Positions 1 to 8,673 of a stretch of DNA of 64,000 nt are shown in pieces (position 1 is the stretch's first letter; each line of letters starts with the position of its first letter). The DNA lies in the NCBI RefSeq assembly GCF_014205875.1, contig NZ_JACHEN010000021.1:1-64000 (forward strand), written 5' to 3'. The notes under the pieces were generated by a model that worked only from the letters and a program-made list of their open reading frames with translations, was not told where the DNA came from and did no database searches. The DNA comes from Anaerosolibacter carboniphilus. GTDB lineage: Bacteria; Bacillota; Clostridia; Peptostreptococcales; Thermotaleaceae. The position numbers were made by a program, and so were the translations under genes.

Positions 1-45
<45 letters not shown>

Positions 46-239
46 AATTCGCGTTATGCTCATCGCAACCGCTCATGTCGCCAACGAAATTTCTTTGAGT
101 AAGACTCTCGAAATTTCCGTTGCTCAAAATCAGCGTTACGCTAAGCGTATATATGCTGGCTTAATTCTTACACTGTGTAGTTTTCAAAGACCAAATATGG
201 TAACGTTTTCATCGCCAACCTCTCGTGTTGACTCTTACT

Positions 240-268
240 ATATTACACTAATCTTTACTTCATGTCAA
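240..268 (-). promoter_or_regulatory. rRNA operon promoter P2 (proximal)
   Basis: On the minus strand a perfect -35 box TTGACA (268-263) is followed after 17 nt by a weak -10 box TAATAT (245-240), about 195 nt upstream of the 16S start. It is the second of two tandem boxes, the usual arrangement for rRNA operons. Confidence 0.55.
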
Positions 269-318
269 GCTGCTTTTTATTGGTAATTTTTCCTGCCTTC
301 GTTACAAGGCAGATATTA

Positions 319-347
319 AATATACCATCTATCGCATCACTTGTCAA
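319..347 (-). promoter_or_regulatory. rRNA operon promoter P1 (distal)
   Basis: Minus-strand TTGACA (347-342), 17 nt spacer, TATATT (324-319). It points at the 16S gene and lies 79 nt upstream of the P2 boxes. The rest of 46-466 is the long AT-rich leader of the rRNA operon plus the spacer to the vanW-like gene; I see no credible protein gene there. Confidence 0.7.
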
Positions 348-466
348 CATGTATTTCGGAAAAAAATGAAGGGCTGATTCCCAACCCCTGCTGTCTCAAG
401 GACAAAATATACTATACCATAGTTTTTCTATGGAATCAATAGCTTATTCACTTGTAAATTATTCCA

Positions 467-1324
467 TCATGAATTTGCTTTTGATTCCAATAATGGCTCA
501 TACATCATGACAGCATGATTTTCAGCAACAAACTCATCATTCAATAAAACACCACTATGACCATATCTTCTCCTATAAATCTGATTGTGACGGGTATATC
601 CGCCCCAGTATTCCTGTTGGATATAATGCTCTTTCTCATAAACCTCATAACGATCCTCTATGGCTTCCGTACTCCGCCATTCCCCTACCAGATCCGTTTC
701 TGTTAAATAGAGATACAGCTGCATAGGCTGAGATGTTTCGTTTTTGATTTGTAGATCGATATAGTTGTAGGAGCAAGTGGCTCCACTACCAAAGGGTTGG
801 GTCCGATCCGCATCGGGGAATACATCATAACTATGCCTCCACCGCTCTACAATTGTCAATGGTGTATGGAGTGTCATCCAATAAATTAGATTAGACAACT
901 GACAAAGCCCTCCTCCGATTCCCGGTTTAAATCCCCCGTAAAACAAGACCATCCCTTCGACGAACCCATCCTTCTTTCTTGGTTTTCCAATCTGCTTCCA
1001 ATAGGAGAAAGTCTCTCCTGGATAGAGTACGAGACCATTTATCCTTTCAATCCCAATACGCAGATTTGTAATCTTATTCTGTTGTAGCCACATATCTACT
1101 TTTCTTAACTTCCTGATCAAGGGAGTTTGATGTTGAGAAATAACTTCCTTATAATGTATGATATCTTCTTTTTTATGGGCAAATTTCACCCCAGATCCAT
1201 ACCAGTATAGATACCGTTTCAGAGTATACACCATTCTTCCCGCAAACACTCTTATATTTGATCGCTCTTTAGGTCTCATATCTGGCCTTTTCAAAATCCC
1301 ATTATTTGTTCTTTTCAGGTTCAT
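467..1324 (-). CDS. VanW family protein
   Basis: Recognised by the VanW core in the middle of the protein: a GETFSYW segment followed by a glycine-rich GGGLCQLSNL motif and the conserved W-R-H-S / P-F-G-S-G-A-T block. VanW-like proteins accompany some glycopeptide-resistance loci but are widespread in Clostridia and their biochemical role is unknown, so resistance should not be inferred. I chose ATG 1324 (protein begins MNLKRTN) because GAGGAAG lies 6 nt before it; an upstream TTG at 1351 is in frame. The start overlaps the end of the preceding small gene by 23 nt, suggesting translational coupling. No signal peptide is evident. Confidence 0.85.
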   Translation of the reverse strand: MNLKRTNNGILKRPDMRPKERSNIRVFAGRMVYTLKRYLYWYGSGVKFAHKKEDIIHYKEVISQHQTPLIRKLRKVDMWLQQNKITNLRIGIERINGLVLYPGETFSYWKQIGKPRKKDGFVEGMVLFYGGFKPGIGGGLCQLSNLIYWMTLHTPLTIVERWRHSYDVFPDADRTQPFGSGATCSYNYIDLQIKNETSQPMQLYLYLTETDLVGEWRSTEAIEDRYEVYEKEHYIQQEYWGGYTRHNQIYRRRYGHSGVLLNDEFVAENHAVMMYEPLLESKANS

Positions 1325-1487
1325 AAGCATCTTCCTCATAATCAAACTCAAATTTTTTCATGGTTGCCTTATTGGTAAATGCTTTATTTTTCTTCTGACT
1401 GCGATATAGATTCTTCAGCCGATCATAGTCATCTTCTTCAACATCGAAATCTTTTCTAAATATATGTCTGTAATCATCTCCACCCAT
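1302..1487 (-). CDS. Small acidic hypothetical protein (61 aa) coupled to the VanW gene
   Basis: A 61-residue, highly charged protein (many D/E/K/Y, no membrane segment). A strong GGAGGAGGGGATG leader sits just before ATG 1487, and the reading frame runs into the start of the VanW gene with a short overlap, so both are probably translated from one message. I recognise no family. The good ribosome binding site is the main argument that it is real. Confidence 0.6.
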   Translation of the reverse strand: MGGDDYRHIFRKDFDVEEDDYDRLKNLYRSQKKNKAFTNKATMKKFEFDYEEDAYEPEKNK

Positions 1488-1565
1488 TTTTCATCCCCTC
1501 CTCCTCTTTCATCTCATTTGATCATCTTATATAATAAGAATAACAAATTATAGGGGATGTAGAAA

Positions 1566-2744
1566 ATGAAAAGTTCAACCAAATATATTATTTTTATTAT
1601 GCGATTCATCCTTTTGGTATGTTGCTTCATATTTGCCATCGGCCTTGAGTCACCCAGTACCAGTCGCTATATGGTGCTCATACTCACTTTCTTATTTTTG
1701 CTTTTCACCTTACATCTCAAGGAGTTTCCCAAAATTCAGTCCTCCAAATACTACACCTATGCCTATATATTAGATGTTCTCATACTTTTAGTCCTGGAAT
1801 ACAACTCCAAGTTCCTTTTGAACTACTATTTTCACTTTATCTATTTCATTCTGATGCTATCTGCCGGGTTGTTCTTATCTCGTTTCCACGGTTCCATGAT
1901 AAACATCGTTATCTTCCTGGCATCTATGTTCAAATTCATTCAAATACTTCAAATCAATTGGAATTTGTCCAACGTCTCCCTTACGATTTTCACTTTTTTC
2001 ACCTCCTTACTGATGATTCTCATATTAAACTATGGAAAATACTATTCTGAAGAGCAACAAAAATCCAAGGAGCTCTATCGTGAATTAAAAGCCTATGCTG
2101 ACCAAGTGAGGGAGTTAACCCGAACAGAAGAACGGAACCATCTCGCCATGGAAATTCATGACTCCATCGGTCACACCATGACAGGCTTAATCATGGAATT
2201 AGAAATGTGCAAGCGAGTCATTCCGCAAAATCAAGAACAAGGTATTCAACTGATTCAGCATGCCCTAGACACTGCTCGCAAAGGCTTCATAGAAATACGA
2301 AGCTCTGTAGATGTTCTCAAAGCTGAGACCTCCCAATCTGAGAAGGAAAATTGGGTAGAAATGATTCATCGTTTCCGTAATCAGACAGGATTGAACATCC
2401 ACGTAAGCCTTGATCCCGAGAAAATACAACTTCCAGCATCCATTGCATCTGTGGTTTATCGTATTCTGCAAGAAACTCTGACCAATGCAGCTAGACATAG
2501 TCATTGCACAACGGTGAACATAACCATTCAAAAAAAGAAAGACTCTCTTTACATGAAAATTTTAGATAACGGAGAAGCATGTAACCCTTATGTAGAGGGA
2601 AATGGCTTAAAAGGTATGAGAAAAAGAGTCGAAGGGTTAAATGGTTCCATAGCATTTTCTCAAACCCCTGGTTTTTGTGTAGAAGTATGTATTCCTGTAA
2701 ATTTGAAATCCAATAAAACAAAAGCATTTCATACTCTAATATAA
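1566..2744 (+). CDS. Sensor histidine kinase, NarL/LiaS class (LnrJ-like)
   Basis: 392 aa. Residues 1-155 form about five membrane helices; a short coiled linker leads to a HisKA_3 dimerisation domain with the phospho-acceptor in the motif EIHDSIGH (His about 198), then an HATPase domain with N-box ETLTNAARH and a G-box around DNGEA/GNGLKG. This is the class of kinase that partners LuxR-type regulators. It heads an operon with the regulator, a lipoprotein and an ABC-2 exporter, like B. subtilis LnrJK-LnrLMN, which senses and exports membrane-active polyenes; that functional parallel is inference. RBS AGGGG precedes ATG 1566. Confidence 0.9.
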   Translation: MKSSTKYIIFIMRFILLVCCFIFAIGLESPSTSRYMVLILTFLFLLFTLHLKEFPKIQSSKYYTYAYILDVLILLVLEYNSKFLLNYYFHFIYFILMLSAGLFLSRFHGSMINIVIFLASMFKFIQILQINWNLSNVSLTIFTFFTSLLMILILNYGKYYSEEQQKSKELYRELKAYADQVRELTRTEERNHLAMEIHDSIGHTMTGLIMELEMCKRVIPQNQEQGIQLIQHALDTARKGFIEIRSSVDVLKAETSQSEKENWVEMIHRFRNQTGLNIHVSLDPEKIQLPASIASVVYRILQETLTNAARHSHCTTVNITIQKKKDSLYMKILDNGEACNPYVEGNGLKGMRKRVEGLNGSIAFSQTPGFCVEVCIPVNLKSNKTKAFHTLI

Positions 2745-2964
2745 AAGGAAATACTTTTGTTTTTCACAGGGAACTAATAGGTGCTTTGCACCCGGCCGCC
2801 TCACCGCCTCGGCGGCGCTCGTAGCACAGCATCACTTATTCGTGATGCCACTCGCCCTATGACGCTTCGCTGTAACCCTCCAATTATTAGACATAAAGGG
2901 GGGAACCCCTTTAAAAATCCCCCTTATCTAGGAAATCAAAGACCATAATTTCCTAGATAGGATA
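2745..2964. repeat. Intergenic multi-hairpin element between kinase and regulator genes
   Basis: Between two genes of one operon lies about 220 nt containing a string of short perfect hairpins: GGTGctttGCACC, CGCCtcGGCG, GCATCACttattcGTGATGC and a GGGG/CCCC stem, much richer in G+C than the flanks. It ends with an AT-rich inverted repeat, ATCTAGGAAAT (2926-2936) and ATTTCCTAGAT (2948-2958), right before the next RBS. A similarly built element occurs at 53333-53491. It looks inserted; identity unknown. Confidence 0.55.
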
Positions 2965-2974
2965 ACGAGGTGAG

Positions 2975-3634
2975 ATGATGGAAAAGATTAAAGTCATGAT
3001 TGTAGATGATCAAATTATTTTGTCCCAAGGCTTAAAGATGATATTAGGAATGGAAACAGATTTGGAAGTCATTGCGGTGGCCGCCAATGGTCAAGAAGCT
3101 ATTTCTCACTGCCATTGGCAGTGTCCAGACATCATATTAATGGATATAAAGATGCCTATCATGAATGGTGTAGATGCTACAGAAGCAATCAAATCCCAGT
3201 TTACGCATCCCAAAATTATTGTCCTCACAACGTTTCATGATACAGAGTACATTTTTAATGCCCTTAAAAAAGGGGCCTCTGGCTATATTTTAAAGGAATC
3301 TCCTCCAGAAGATATCATCCATGCCATACGTACCGTCCATCAAGGTGGTTCCATTCTGCAACCAAACATCGCAACCAAGGTGATTGAAGAATTTACCCGG
3401 ATGGCCTCCCAAACAAAAACCAGTCCCAAAGATGATCGAATCCATCTTCTCAGTGATCGAGAGAAAGATATTATTCAATGTATCGGTGCAGGGATGAATA
3501 ACAAAGAAATCGCTGATCATCTATTTCTAAGTGAGGGGACTGTTCGAAATCATATCAGCCACATGTTAGAGAAACTTAACCTTCGGGATCGTACCCAGCT
3601 GGCGATCTTCGCCATCAAAAATCAACTTACATAA
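2975..3634 (+). CDS. NarL/FixJ-family response regulator (LnrK-like)
   Basis: 219 aa. N-terminal receiver domain with acidic pair DD at 11-12, phospho-acceptor Asp about 57 in LMDIKMP, the conserved T and K (LKES) residues; C-terminal LuxR-type helix-turn-helix around LSDREKDIIQCIG...NKEIADHLFLSEGTVRNHI. Partner of the kinase upstream and probable activator of the downstream exporter. RBS GAGGTGAG precedes two consecutive ATGs (2975, 2978); either could be used. The 230-nt gap to the kinase gene is unusual for such pairs and is filled by a hairpin element. Confidence 0.92.
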   Translation: MMEKIKVMIVDDQIILSQGLKMILGMETDLEVIAVAANGQEAISHCHWQCPDIILMDIKMPIMNGVDATEAIKSQFTHPKIIVLTTFHDTEYIFNALKKGASGYILKESPPEDIIHAIRTVHQGGSILQPNIATKVIEEFTRMASQTKTSPKDDRIHLLSDREKDIIQCIGAGMNNKEIADHLFLSEGTVRNHISHMLEKLNLRDRTQLAIFAIKNQLT

Positions 3635-3636
3635 TT

Positions 3637-3679
3637 TCATCATTGCCCCATGACAAATGTCATGGGGCAATGATGATTT
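3637..3679 (+). terminator. Strong hairpin after the response regulator gene
   Basis: Perfect 19-bp stem (3637-3655 with 3658-3676) with a 2-nt loop, followed by an imperfect T-rich tract. It would separate the two-component genes from the lipoprotein/transporter genes, or act as a partial terminator within the locus. Confidence 0.7.
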
Positions 3680-3757
3680 AAATGATTTTTTACACAGGTA
3701 AGGATTTTTGTATTTTTCTATAATAGTATTAGAAAATATCCGAAGGAGGTTTCCATC

Positions 3758-4774
3758 ATGAAAAAAATCCTCTGTGTTTCCCTGTTGATAGCAACAATTC
3801 TTACCCCTACCATCACTGGCTGCACCAACGGAAACATCATGGATCAGTACAAGCAAGCCCTTGAACAAACAGAAAAAATACAAAGATCCAGTGAGCTCGT
3901 GGAATTTACTATGGATCTAGATCTTAGCAGTTTGGATCTCACCCTGGAAGAGAAGAAGCAATTGGATATGTTCAGCAACATCAAAGGATCCTTTGTTGCA
4001 AAGCATGATAAAGAGAAAGGCATCTCTTTTCTAGATGGGCACATTGAAATGAAAAATCTTGGTTTTGATGTAAAGATTTATGAAGACCAAGAAACCATCG
4101 TGACCCTGATGCCTATCTTCTCCAAATATATGGTGATCCATAAGGACCAGGATCAATCTTCCTTCGAAAAGAATCTTCCTGTCATCCAAATAGATCAAAA
4201 GGAAATCAAAAGTCTATGGAATAACATGACTACGAAATCTAGCATCCAGAATCTAGGCAACAAGATGGTAAGCACCACTGAAGGGGAGATACGAGCCACC
4301 GCCTTCGAGGTCACTCTTCAAGATGCTGAAATCAAAGAATTTGCTAAAGCCATTATACAAATAGCTCTAAAAGATCCTGAAACAAAAAAATCCTTTATGA
4401 AATTTATCAATGAAATGCCTCAGGGAGAAAAATTCGAGTATGCTTTACGCACGGATGAAGACTTTGAAGAGTTCCTAGGTTATATGGAAAAAGGTATTGA
4501 CCAGATGAAAATCAATGAATTCCGCCATACCGGTTCCTTTGATAAAGATCATTATATCATTGAAGAGAATGTCCGTCTGAACTATGCGGTAGAAGTTGGC
4601 CCATCAGAAGATATTCAGGTTTCTTATAACATTCAAGTAACTCGCTGGAATATCAATAAAAGCTTTGATTTTGAAATGCCTGTCTTAACAAAAGAAAACA
4701 GCTTTACAGTGGATCAATTGAATGAAAATACCCCAAAACTCATCGAAGATCTGCTGAAATCTCCGAAAAAATAG
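3758..4774 (+). CDS. Lipoprotein of an ABC exporter locus (unknown family)
   Basis: 338 aa with a lipoprotein signal peptide: positive MKK, hydrophobic core and a lipobox ending ITGC (Cys about 22). The remainder is a beta-rich, charged secreted domain resembling the general shape of LolA/LppX-type lipid-binding lipoproteins, but I cannot assign it with confidence. It lies between the two-component genes and the ABC-2 exporter genes, so an accessory role in sensing or extracting the exporter substrate is plausible. RBS GGAGG before ATG 3758; TATAAT at 3719-3724 suggests its own promoter but no good -35 box is visible. Confidence 0.75.
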   Translation: MKKILCVSLLIATILTPTITGCTNGNIMDQYKQALEQTEKIQRSSELVEFTMDLDLSSLDLTLEEKKQLDMFSNIKGSFVAKHDKEKGISFLDGHIEMKNLGFDVKIYEDQETIVTLMPIFSKYMVIHKDQDQSSFEKNLPVIQIDQKEIKSLWNNMTTKSSIQNLGNKMVSTTEGEIRATAFEVTLQDAEIKEFAKAIIQIALKDPETKKSFMKFINEMPQGEKFEYALRTDEDFEEFLGYMEKGIDQMKINEFRHTGSFDKDHYIIEENVRLNYAVEVGPSEDIQVSYNIQVTRWNINKSFDFEMPVLTKENSFTVDQLNENTPKLIEDLLKSPKK

Positions 4775-4804
4775 AAGAATCTATCATGAAAGGAGTACCT
4801 CACC

Positions 4805-5740
4805 ATGTACATGGTTGAAATAAAGAATTTAACAAAAAAATATGGCCCTTTAACAGCCGTAGATAATATCAGTTTAAATATAGAGACGGGAGATCTTTAT
4901 GGCCTCTTGGGTCCCAATGGCGCTGGCAAATCAACCACTATTTCTGTTATTAGCACCTTCATTCAGCCTACTTCAGGAGATGTTCTAGTCGGCAGTCATA
5001 GTGTGCTAACAAAGCCATCAGCTGTTCGAAAACTCATCGGACTAGTGCCCCAGGATATCGCATTGTATCCTACACTGACCGCCCGAGAAAATCTCTCTTT
5101 TTTCGGTAAGCTATATGGCCTAAGGGGAAAAGATCTATTGAAGAAAGTAGATAAAATTTTAGAAACCGTTGGTCTCTATGATCGAAGCAATGAAAAAATA
5201 AATACCTACTCTGGAGGCATGAAGCGGAGAATCAACATTGGCGTTGGATTAATGAATGATCCGAAGCTATTGATTCTTGATGAACCTACTGTAGGCATTG
5301 ACCCCCAATCTCGCAATCATATATTGGAAACGGTGAAATATTTAAACGAAACAGGTATGACCGTCATCTACACCAGTCATTATATGGAGGAGGTAGAGTT
5401 TCTCTGCAAGCGTATCGGTATTATGGATCACGGCAAGTTGATTGCCCAAGGCTCCAAAGAAGAAGTTTTTGCCTTGGCTGGCAATGAGGAGACCCTTGCC
5501 ATTCATATCTCTCAACTATCCCCTTACCATCTTCAACAGCTGCAAACCATTCTGCCCGAATATACATTGCATTATGAGGAGGGTATTCTGACGATTCTGG
5601 GCAAGAAAACACACTCAGTATTAGGTGATATCTTAGCCATCCTCAATGCAGAGAAATTCAAAATCACATCCTTGAATATTCAAGAACCCAATTTAGAATC
5701 GGTTTTTCTCCACCTCACCGGTAGAGCCTTAAGGGATTAG
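4805..5740 (+). CDS. ABC transporter ATP-binding protein (LnrL/NatA-like)
   Basis: 311 aa cytoplasmic ATPase. Walker A GPNGAGKST (residues about 38-46), Q-loop, signature YSGGM, Walker B LLILDEPT and a switch histidine (TSHYMEE). Its C-terminal 80-residue extension is typical of the DrrA/NatA subclass that pairs with ABC-2 permeases for export of drugs or lipophilic compounds. RBS AAAGGAG precedes ATG 4805; the next gene starts 12 nt after its stop. Confidence 0.93.
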   Translation: MYMVEIKNLTKKYGPLTAVDNISLNIETGDLYGLLGPNGAGKSTTISVISTFIQPTSGDVLVGSHSVLTKPSAVRKLIGLVPQDIALYPTLTARENLSFFGKLYGLRGKDLLKKVDKILETVGLYDRSNEKINTYSGGMKRRINIGVGLMNDPKLLILDEPTVGIDPQSRNHILETVKYLNETGMTVIYTSHYMEEVEFLCKRIGIMDHGKLIAQGSKEEVFALAGNEETLAIHISQLSPYHLQQLQTILPEYTLHYEEGILTILGKKTHSVLGDILAILNAEKFKITSLNIQEPNLESVFLHLTGRALRD

Positions 5741-5751
5741 GAGGGAAAATC

Positions 5752-7035
5752 ATGCACGGAGTATATATAGCCCTCAATGATTTGAAAATCACTTTGAAAG
5801 ATCGTAAAGTTACGATGATTTTACTGATTATGCCCATGCTGCTTATCACAGTTCTTGGAACTGCCCTTTCCTCCGCCTTTACGCCCGATGCCATGACGGA
5901 TCTTTATCGAATTTCTATCGCTATCGTTGAAGGTGAACCTGCTAACCTATTGGAATTAGAAGAATTTATTCCAATAGACCAAATAGAGAAACTTCAAACC
6001 ACCCTTTCCGATTTGGATATCAACCGTATCACGATAGAGGAAGTGCTTCAGTCTGAGGATATTAAGAATCTTATATCCTATGAGATTCTAGATCAAAATG
6101 CTGCTCTGACCAAGCTAAAGGCGAAGGAAATCTCAGGGATTGTGTATCTCCCTGACCAATTTGCCAACCGCTATATTATGGGAAAAAAATCAGAGATTAA
6201 GATTATGACCAACACCGATAGCCAAATGGATAAAATGATTCTGCTTGCTATTTTTAAAGGCTTTAGCGCTCAGCTTTCTCTGCCAAGAATTGCTGCTAAC
6301 GTGGTACAAGAGGAAAATATCAAGGAAGGTCTTGGCTCCTTTTCTTTCTCTGCTACAGGAGAAGATATCAAATCCTTGGCAATAGATAAAAACATCTCTC
6401 TTCAATTTTACCAACGGACAGAAGTTGGAAAGCGACTTATTACATCAAAGGAGTATTATACAGCAGCTGTGGCTGTCATGTTTATGCTATTTTCTGCTGG
6501 CTATGGACTTATGAATATGCTCCACGATCGAGATCATTTCACCCTCATGAGACAATTGATTGCAAGTGTATCCAAATTTCAGATGCTCTTGGGAAAATTC
6601 TTATATACCCTTTTTCTATGTGTGATACAGCTAACAATTTTATTTGCCTATGGATATGTTGTGATGGGGATACGTCTTCCATCGGACCTACTGGCCTTTG
6701 TAATCCTAATCTTTGCTGCCAGCTTTTCCATGGCTGGATTGTCGGTGCTTCTCTGCGGTATTGTAAAGAATCAAAGGGGAGCTGTCATCTTTCAGAGCTT
6801 AATCATCAATATACTTTCCCTATTGGGTGGCAGCTTTATTCCTATAGAAGTTATGCCAAAGATATTCAGGCCACTAATCGATTTCACGCCTAATGGCCGT
6901 GCGTCCAGGGCTTTTCTACATCTGATTGAAGATGGACAATTGAGCGAAATATCCTCTAGTATTCTGATGCTATTGGGATTCGGAACCCTATGCCTACTCA
7001 TCGGCATCCATATTTTCCGTCCCACAGAAAGGTGA
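5752..7035 (+). CDS. ABC-2 type permease (LnrM-like)
   Basis: 427 aa. One N-terminal membrane helix, a large extracytoplasmic loop (residues about 45-240) and five or six C-terminal helices, the ABC2_membrane_3 layout. Located between the ATPase gene and a second permease gene, so the exporter is probably a heterodimer of two permeases with two copies of the ATPase. RBS AGGAGG 8 nt before ATG 5752. Confidence 0.9.
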   Translation: MHGVYIALNDLKITLKDRKVTMILLIMPMLLITVLGTALSSAFTPDAMTDLYRISIAIVEGEPANLLELEEFIPIDQIEKLQTTLSDLDINRITIEEVLQSEDIKNLISYEILDQNAALTKLKAKEISGIVYLPDQFANRYIMGKKSEIKIMTNTDSQMDKMILLAIFKGFSAQLSLPRIAANVVQEENIKEGLGSFSFSATGEDIKSLAIDKNISLQFYQRTEVGKRLITSKEYYTAAVAVMFMLFSAGYGLMNMLHDRDHFTLMRQLIASVSKFQMLLGKFLYTLFLCVIQLTILFAYGYVVMGIRLPSDLLAFVILIFAASFSMAGLSVLLCGIVKNQRGAVIFQSLIINILSLLGGSFIPIEVMPKIFRPLIDFTPNGRASRAFLHLIEDGQLSEISSSILMLLGFGTLCLLIGIHIFRPTER

Positions 7036-7040
7036 TAAAT

Positions 7041-8231
7041 ATGAGAAAGATAATGTTGATTACCTATTTAAGATTTCTTAGATTCTTTAGAGAGCCCGGC
7101 CTTTTCCTTATTATGCTGTTTCTTCCCATCTTGTTCACCTACTTCATGGGAAATATGGGCTCTGGCAATTACCGCATTTCCATCGCCTTTGTAGACCTAG
7201 ACCAAAGTACTTACTCCAGCAAGCTTATTGAGAGATTTTCAGATAATAACACCTATCGTGTTTTTCAGTATAATCAGAAAGAAGCCACGGAGCAGGTTAG
7301 GAGGTACAATGTGGCAGCTGCCTTGATCATTCCTCAGAACTTTGAAGAATCTATCATAGAAAAGGGTGCTCCTGAAATTGAAATCATTCGTCTCAAAGAG
7401 TCCTTTGAGTTAATCACCTTGCAGAATGAGCTGCGATCCAATCTAAACTTTATCCACGGCAATATTAAAATTGCTGATTATACAATAGCGCAACTCAAAG
7501 AGAAAAAGAATATCGATGATAGGATAGCCTCTATCTGGCAGCAAGCCTATCATAATGCCTTAAGCAAGTGGTTTCCCTATCCTCCCGTATATGCCACACT
7601 ATCTAGTCTGAGCCAAGAAGATTTTAGCGGCTATAATCCATTAGCCCATTATTCCGTTGGCTTCAGCATGTTCTTTGTAATGTATACCATCATATTTGGA
7701 ATAGGCGAGATCTTAGACGAGAAAAAGAACGGTACATGGCAGCGACTCCTTACCCTTCCTATTTCTAAAGTTGAAATCCTAACGGGAAATCTGCTTGGTA
7801 CTTTCTCTGTCGGTTTTCTTCAAATATTCATATTGATTCTTCTAGGCATTTATGCGTTTGGTGTGAACTGGGGTGCCGACCTACCCCTTACACTCCTTGT
7901 GATCGGCATCTTCGTATTGACCATTACCTGCTTTGGTTTGTTTCTGTCAAGTGTGGTTAAAACTTCGGCCCAGCTCCAGGCCATCACCCCAGTGGTTACT
8001 GTCTGTACTGCCATGCTAGGTGGTACGTTCTGGCCTTTGGATATTGTCCAATCGAAGCTCTTATTGTCATTAGCGAAGCTGACCCCTCAATATTGGGCAA
8101 TTTCCACCATCGAAGGAATCATCCATCAAGGTTATTCTTTTCAAAACATTATATTCCCGACCCTGATCTTACTTGCAATGGCCTCACTATACTTTCTTTT
8201 AGGGCTAAAACTATTAAACTGGGAGAATTAA
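7041..8231 (+). CDS. ABC-2 type permease, second subunit (LnrN-like)
   Basis: 396 aa from ATG 7041, which has AAAGGTGAT just before it; a longer frame opens at 6990 inside the previous gene but has no comparable RBS. Same layout as the preceding permease: one N-terminal helix, an external loop, then a cluster of helices containing the conserved GTWQRLLTLP segment of ABC-2 permeases. Last gene of the operon; a terminator follows about 150 nt downstream. Confidence 0.9.
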   Translation: MRKIMLITYLRFLRFFREPGLFLIMLFLPILFTYFMGNMGSGNYRISIAFVDLDQSTYSSKLIERFSDNNTYRVFQYNQKEATEQVRRYNVAAALIIPQNFEESIIEKGAPEIEIIRLKESFELITLQNELRSNLNFIHGNIKIADYTIAQLKEKKNIDDRIASIWQQAYHNALSKWFPYPPVYATLSSLSQEDFSGYNPLAHYSVGFSMFFVMYTIIFGIGEILDEKKNGTWQRLLTLPISKVEILTGNLLGTFSVGFLQIFILILLGIYAFGVNWGADLPLTLLVIGIFVLTITCFGLFLSSVVKTSAQLQAITPVVTVCTAMLGGTFWPLDIVQSKLLLSLAKLTPQYWAISTIEGIIHQGYSFQNIIFPTLILLAMASLYFLLGLKLLNWEN

Positions 8232-8377
8232 CGAAAATGATGATAGTCGTAAAATTATACTAACAGAAAAAGACAATATGCTGGAGCCATTAAAATTAAT
8301 ATTTTCTAAGGTAAGTAAAATAGGACAAAATTCATCTTGGTGATATTACAGTAAAAAAATTTCTTTCAATATATCAT

Positions 8378-8420
8378 TAAAAACTCATGGTATGATACTT
8401 TATCAGCCATGAGTTTTTTT
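8378..8420 (+). terminator. Rho-independent terminator of the exporter operon
   Basis: Stem ACTCATGG/CCATGAGT flanked by A-run and T-run (AAAAA...TTTTTTT), 16-nt loop. The symmetrical A and T runs make it potentially bidirectional. Confidence 0.8.
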
Positions 8421-8673
8421 AAAAATACAGCATTTCATTTACAAATAAGTACTTTAAAACCTTTATAAAATGCATTTGCTGTGTAAAGAAATCCATTCCT
8501 TGTTTTCTACAAATTTCGACTTTTCTGTTCGCGATAGTGCTTTTATTGATGCTACCTGGTCTATCTGATACGCCAAGTGCCCTATTTATATAGGATCTAC
8601 ACGGTTTCACTTTTTTACTTGTTTTTCGACATGTTTCTTCATAATTATCTAATTTTTTACATTAAAATGACAT
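8421..8673. other. AT-rich intergenic stretch, nothing recognised
   Basis: A minus-strand open frame of 63 codons (8419-8610) lacks a convincing ribosome binding site and resembles nothing I know. The stretch precedes the Spo0E-like gene and may hold its promoter, but I see no clear -35/-10 pair. Confidence 0.4.

Noticed and set aside
56..286. Open frame of 76 codons on the plus strand in the rRNA leader
   Set aside because: Antisense to the rRNA leader and promoters, no RBS, no protein similarity.
467..1324. Vancomycin resistance locus
   Set aside because: Only a VanW-like protein is present; no VanH, VanA/B-type ligase, VanX or VanRS, and the nearby two-component system belongs to an ABC exporter.
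2745..2964. CRISPR array
   Set aside because: The hairpins differ in sequence and have no regular spacer length; no cas genes anywhere in the window.
8419..8610. 63-codon minus-strand frame downstream of the exporter operon
   Set aside because: Begins upstream of no RBS, overlaps the terminator and resembles no family I know.
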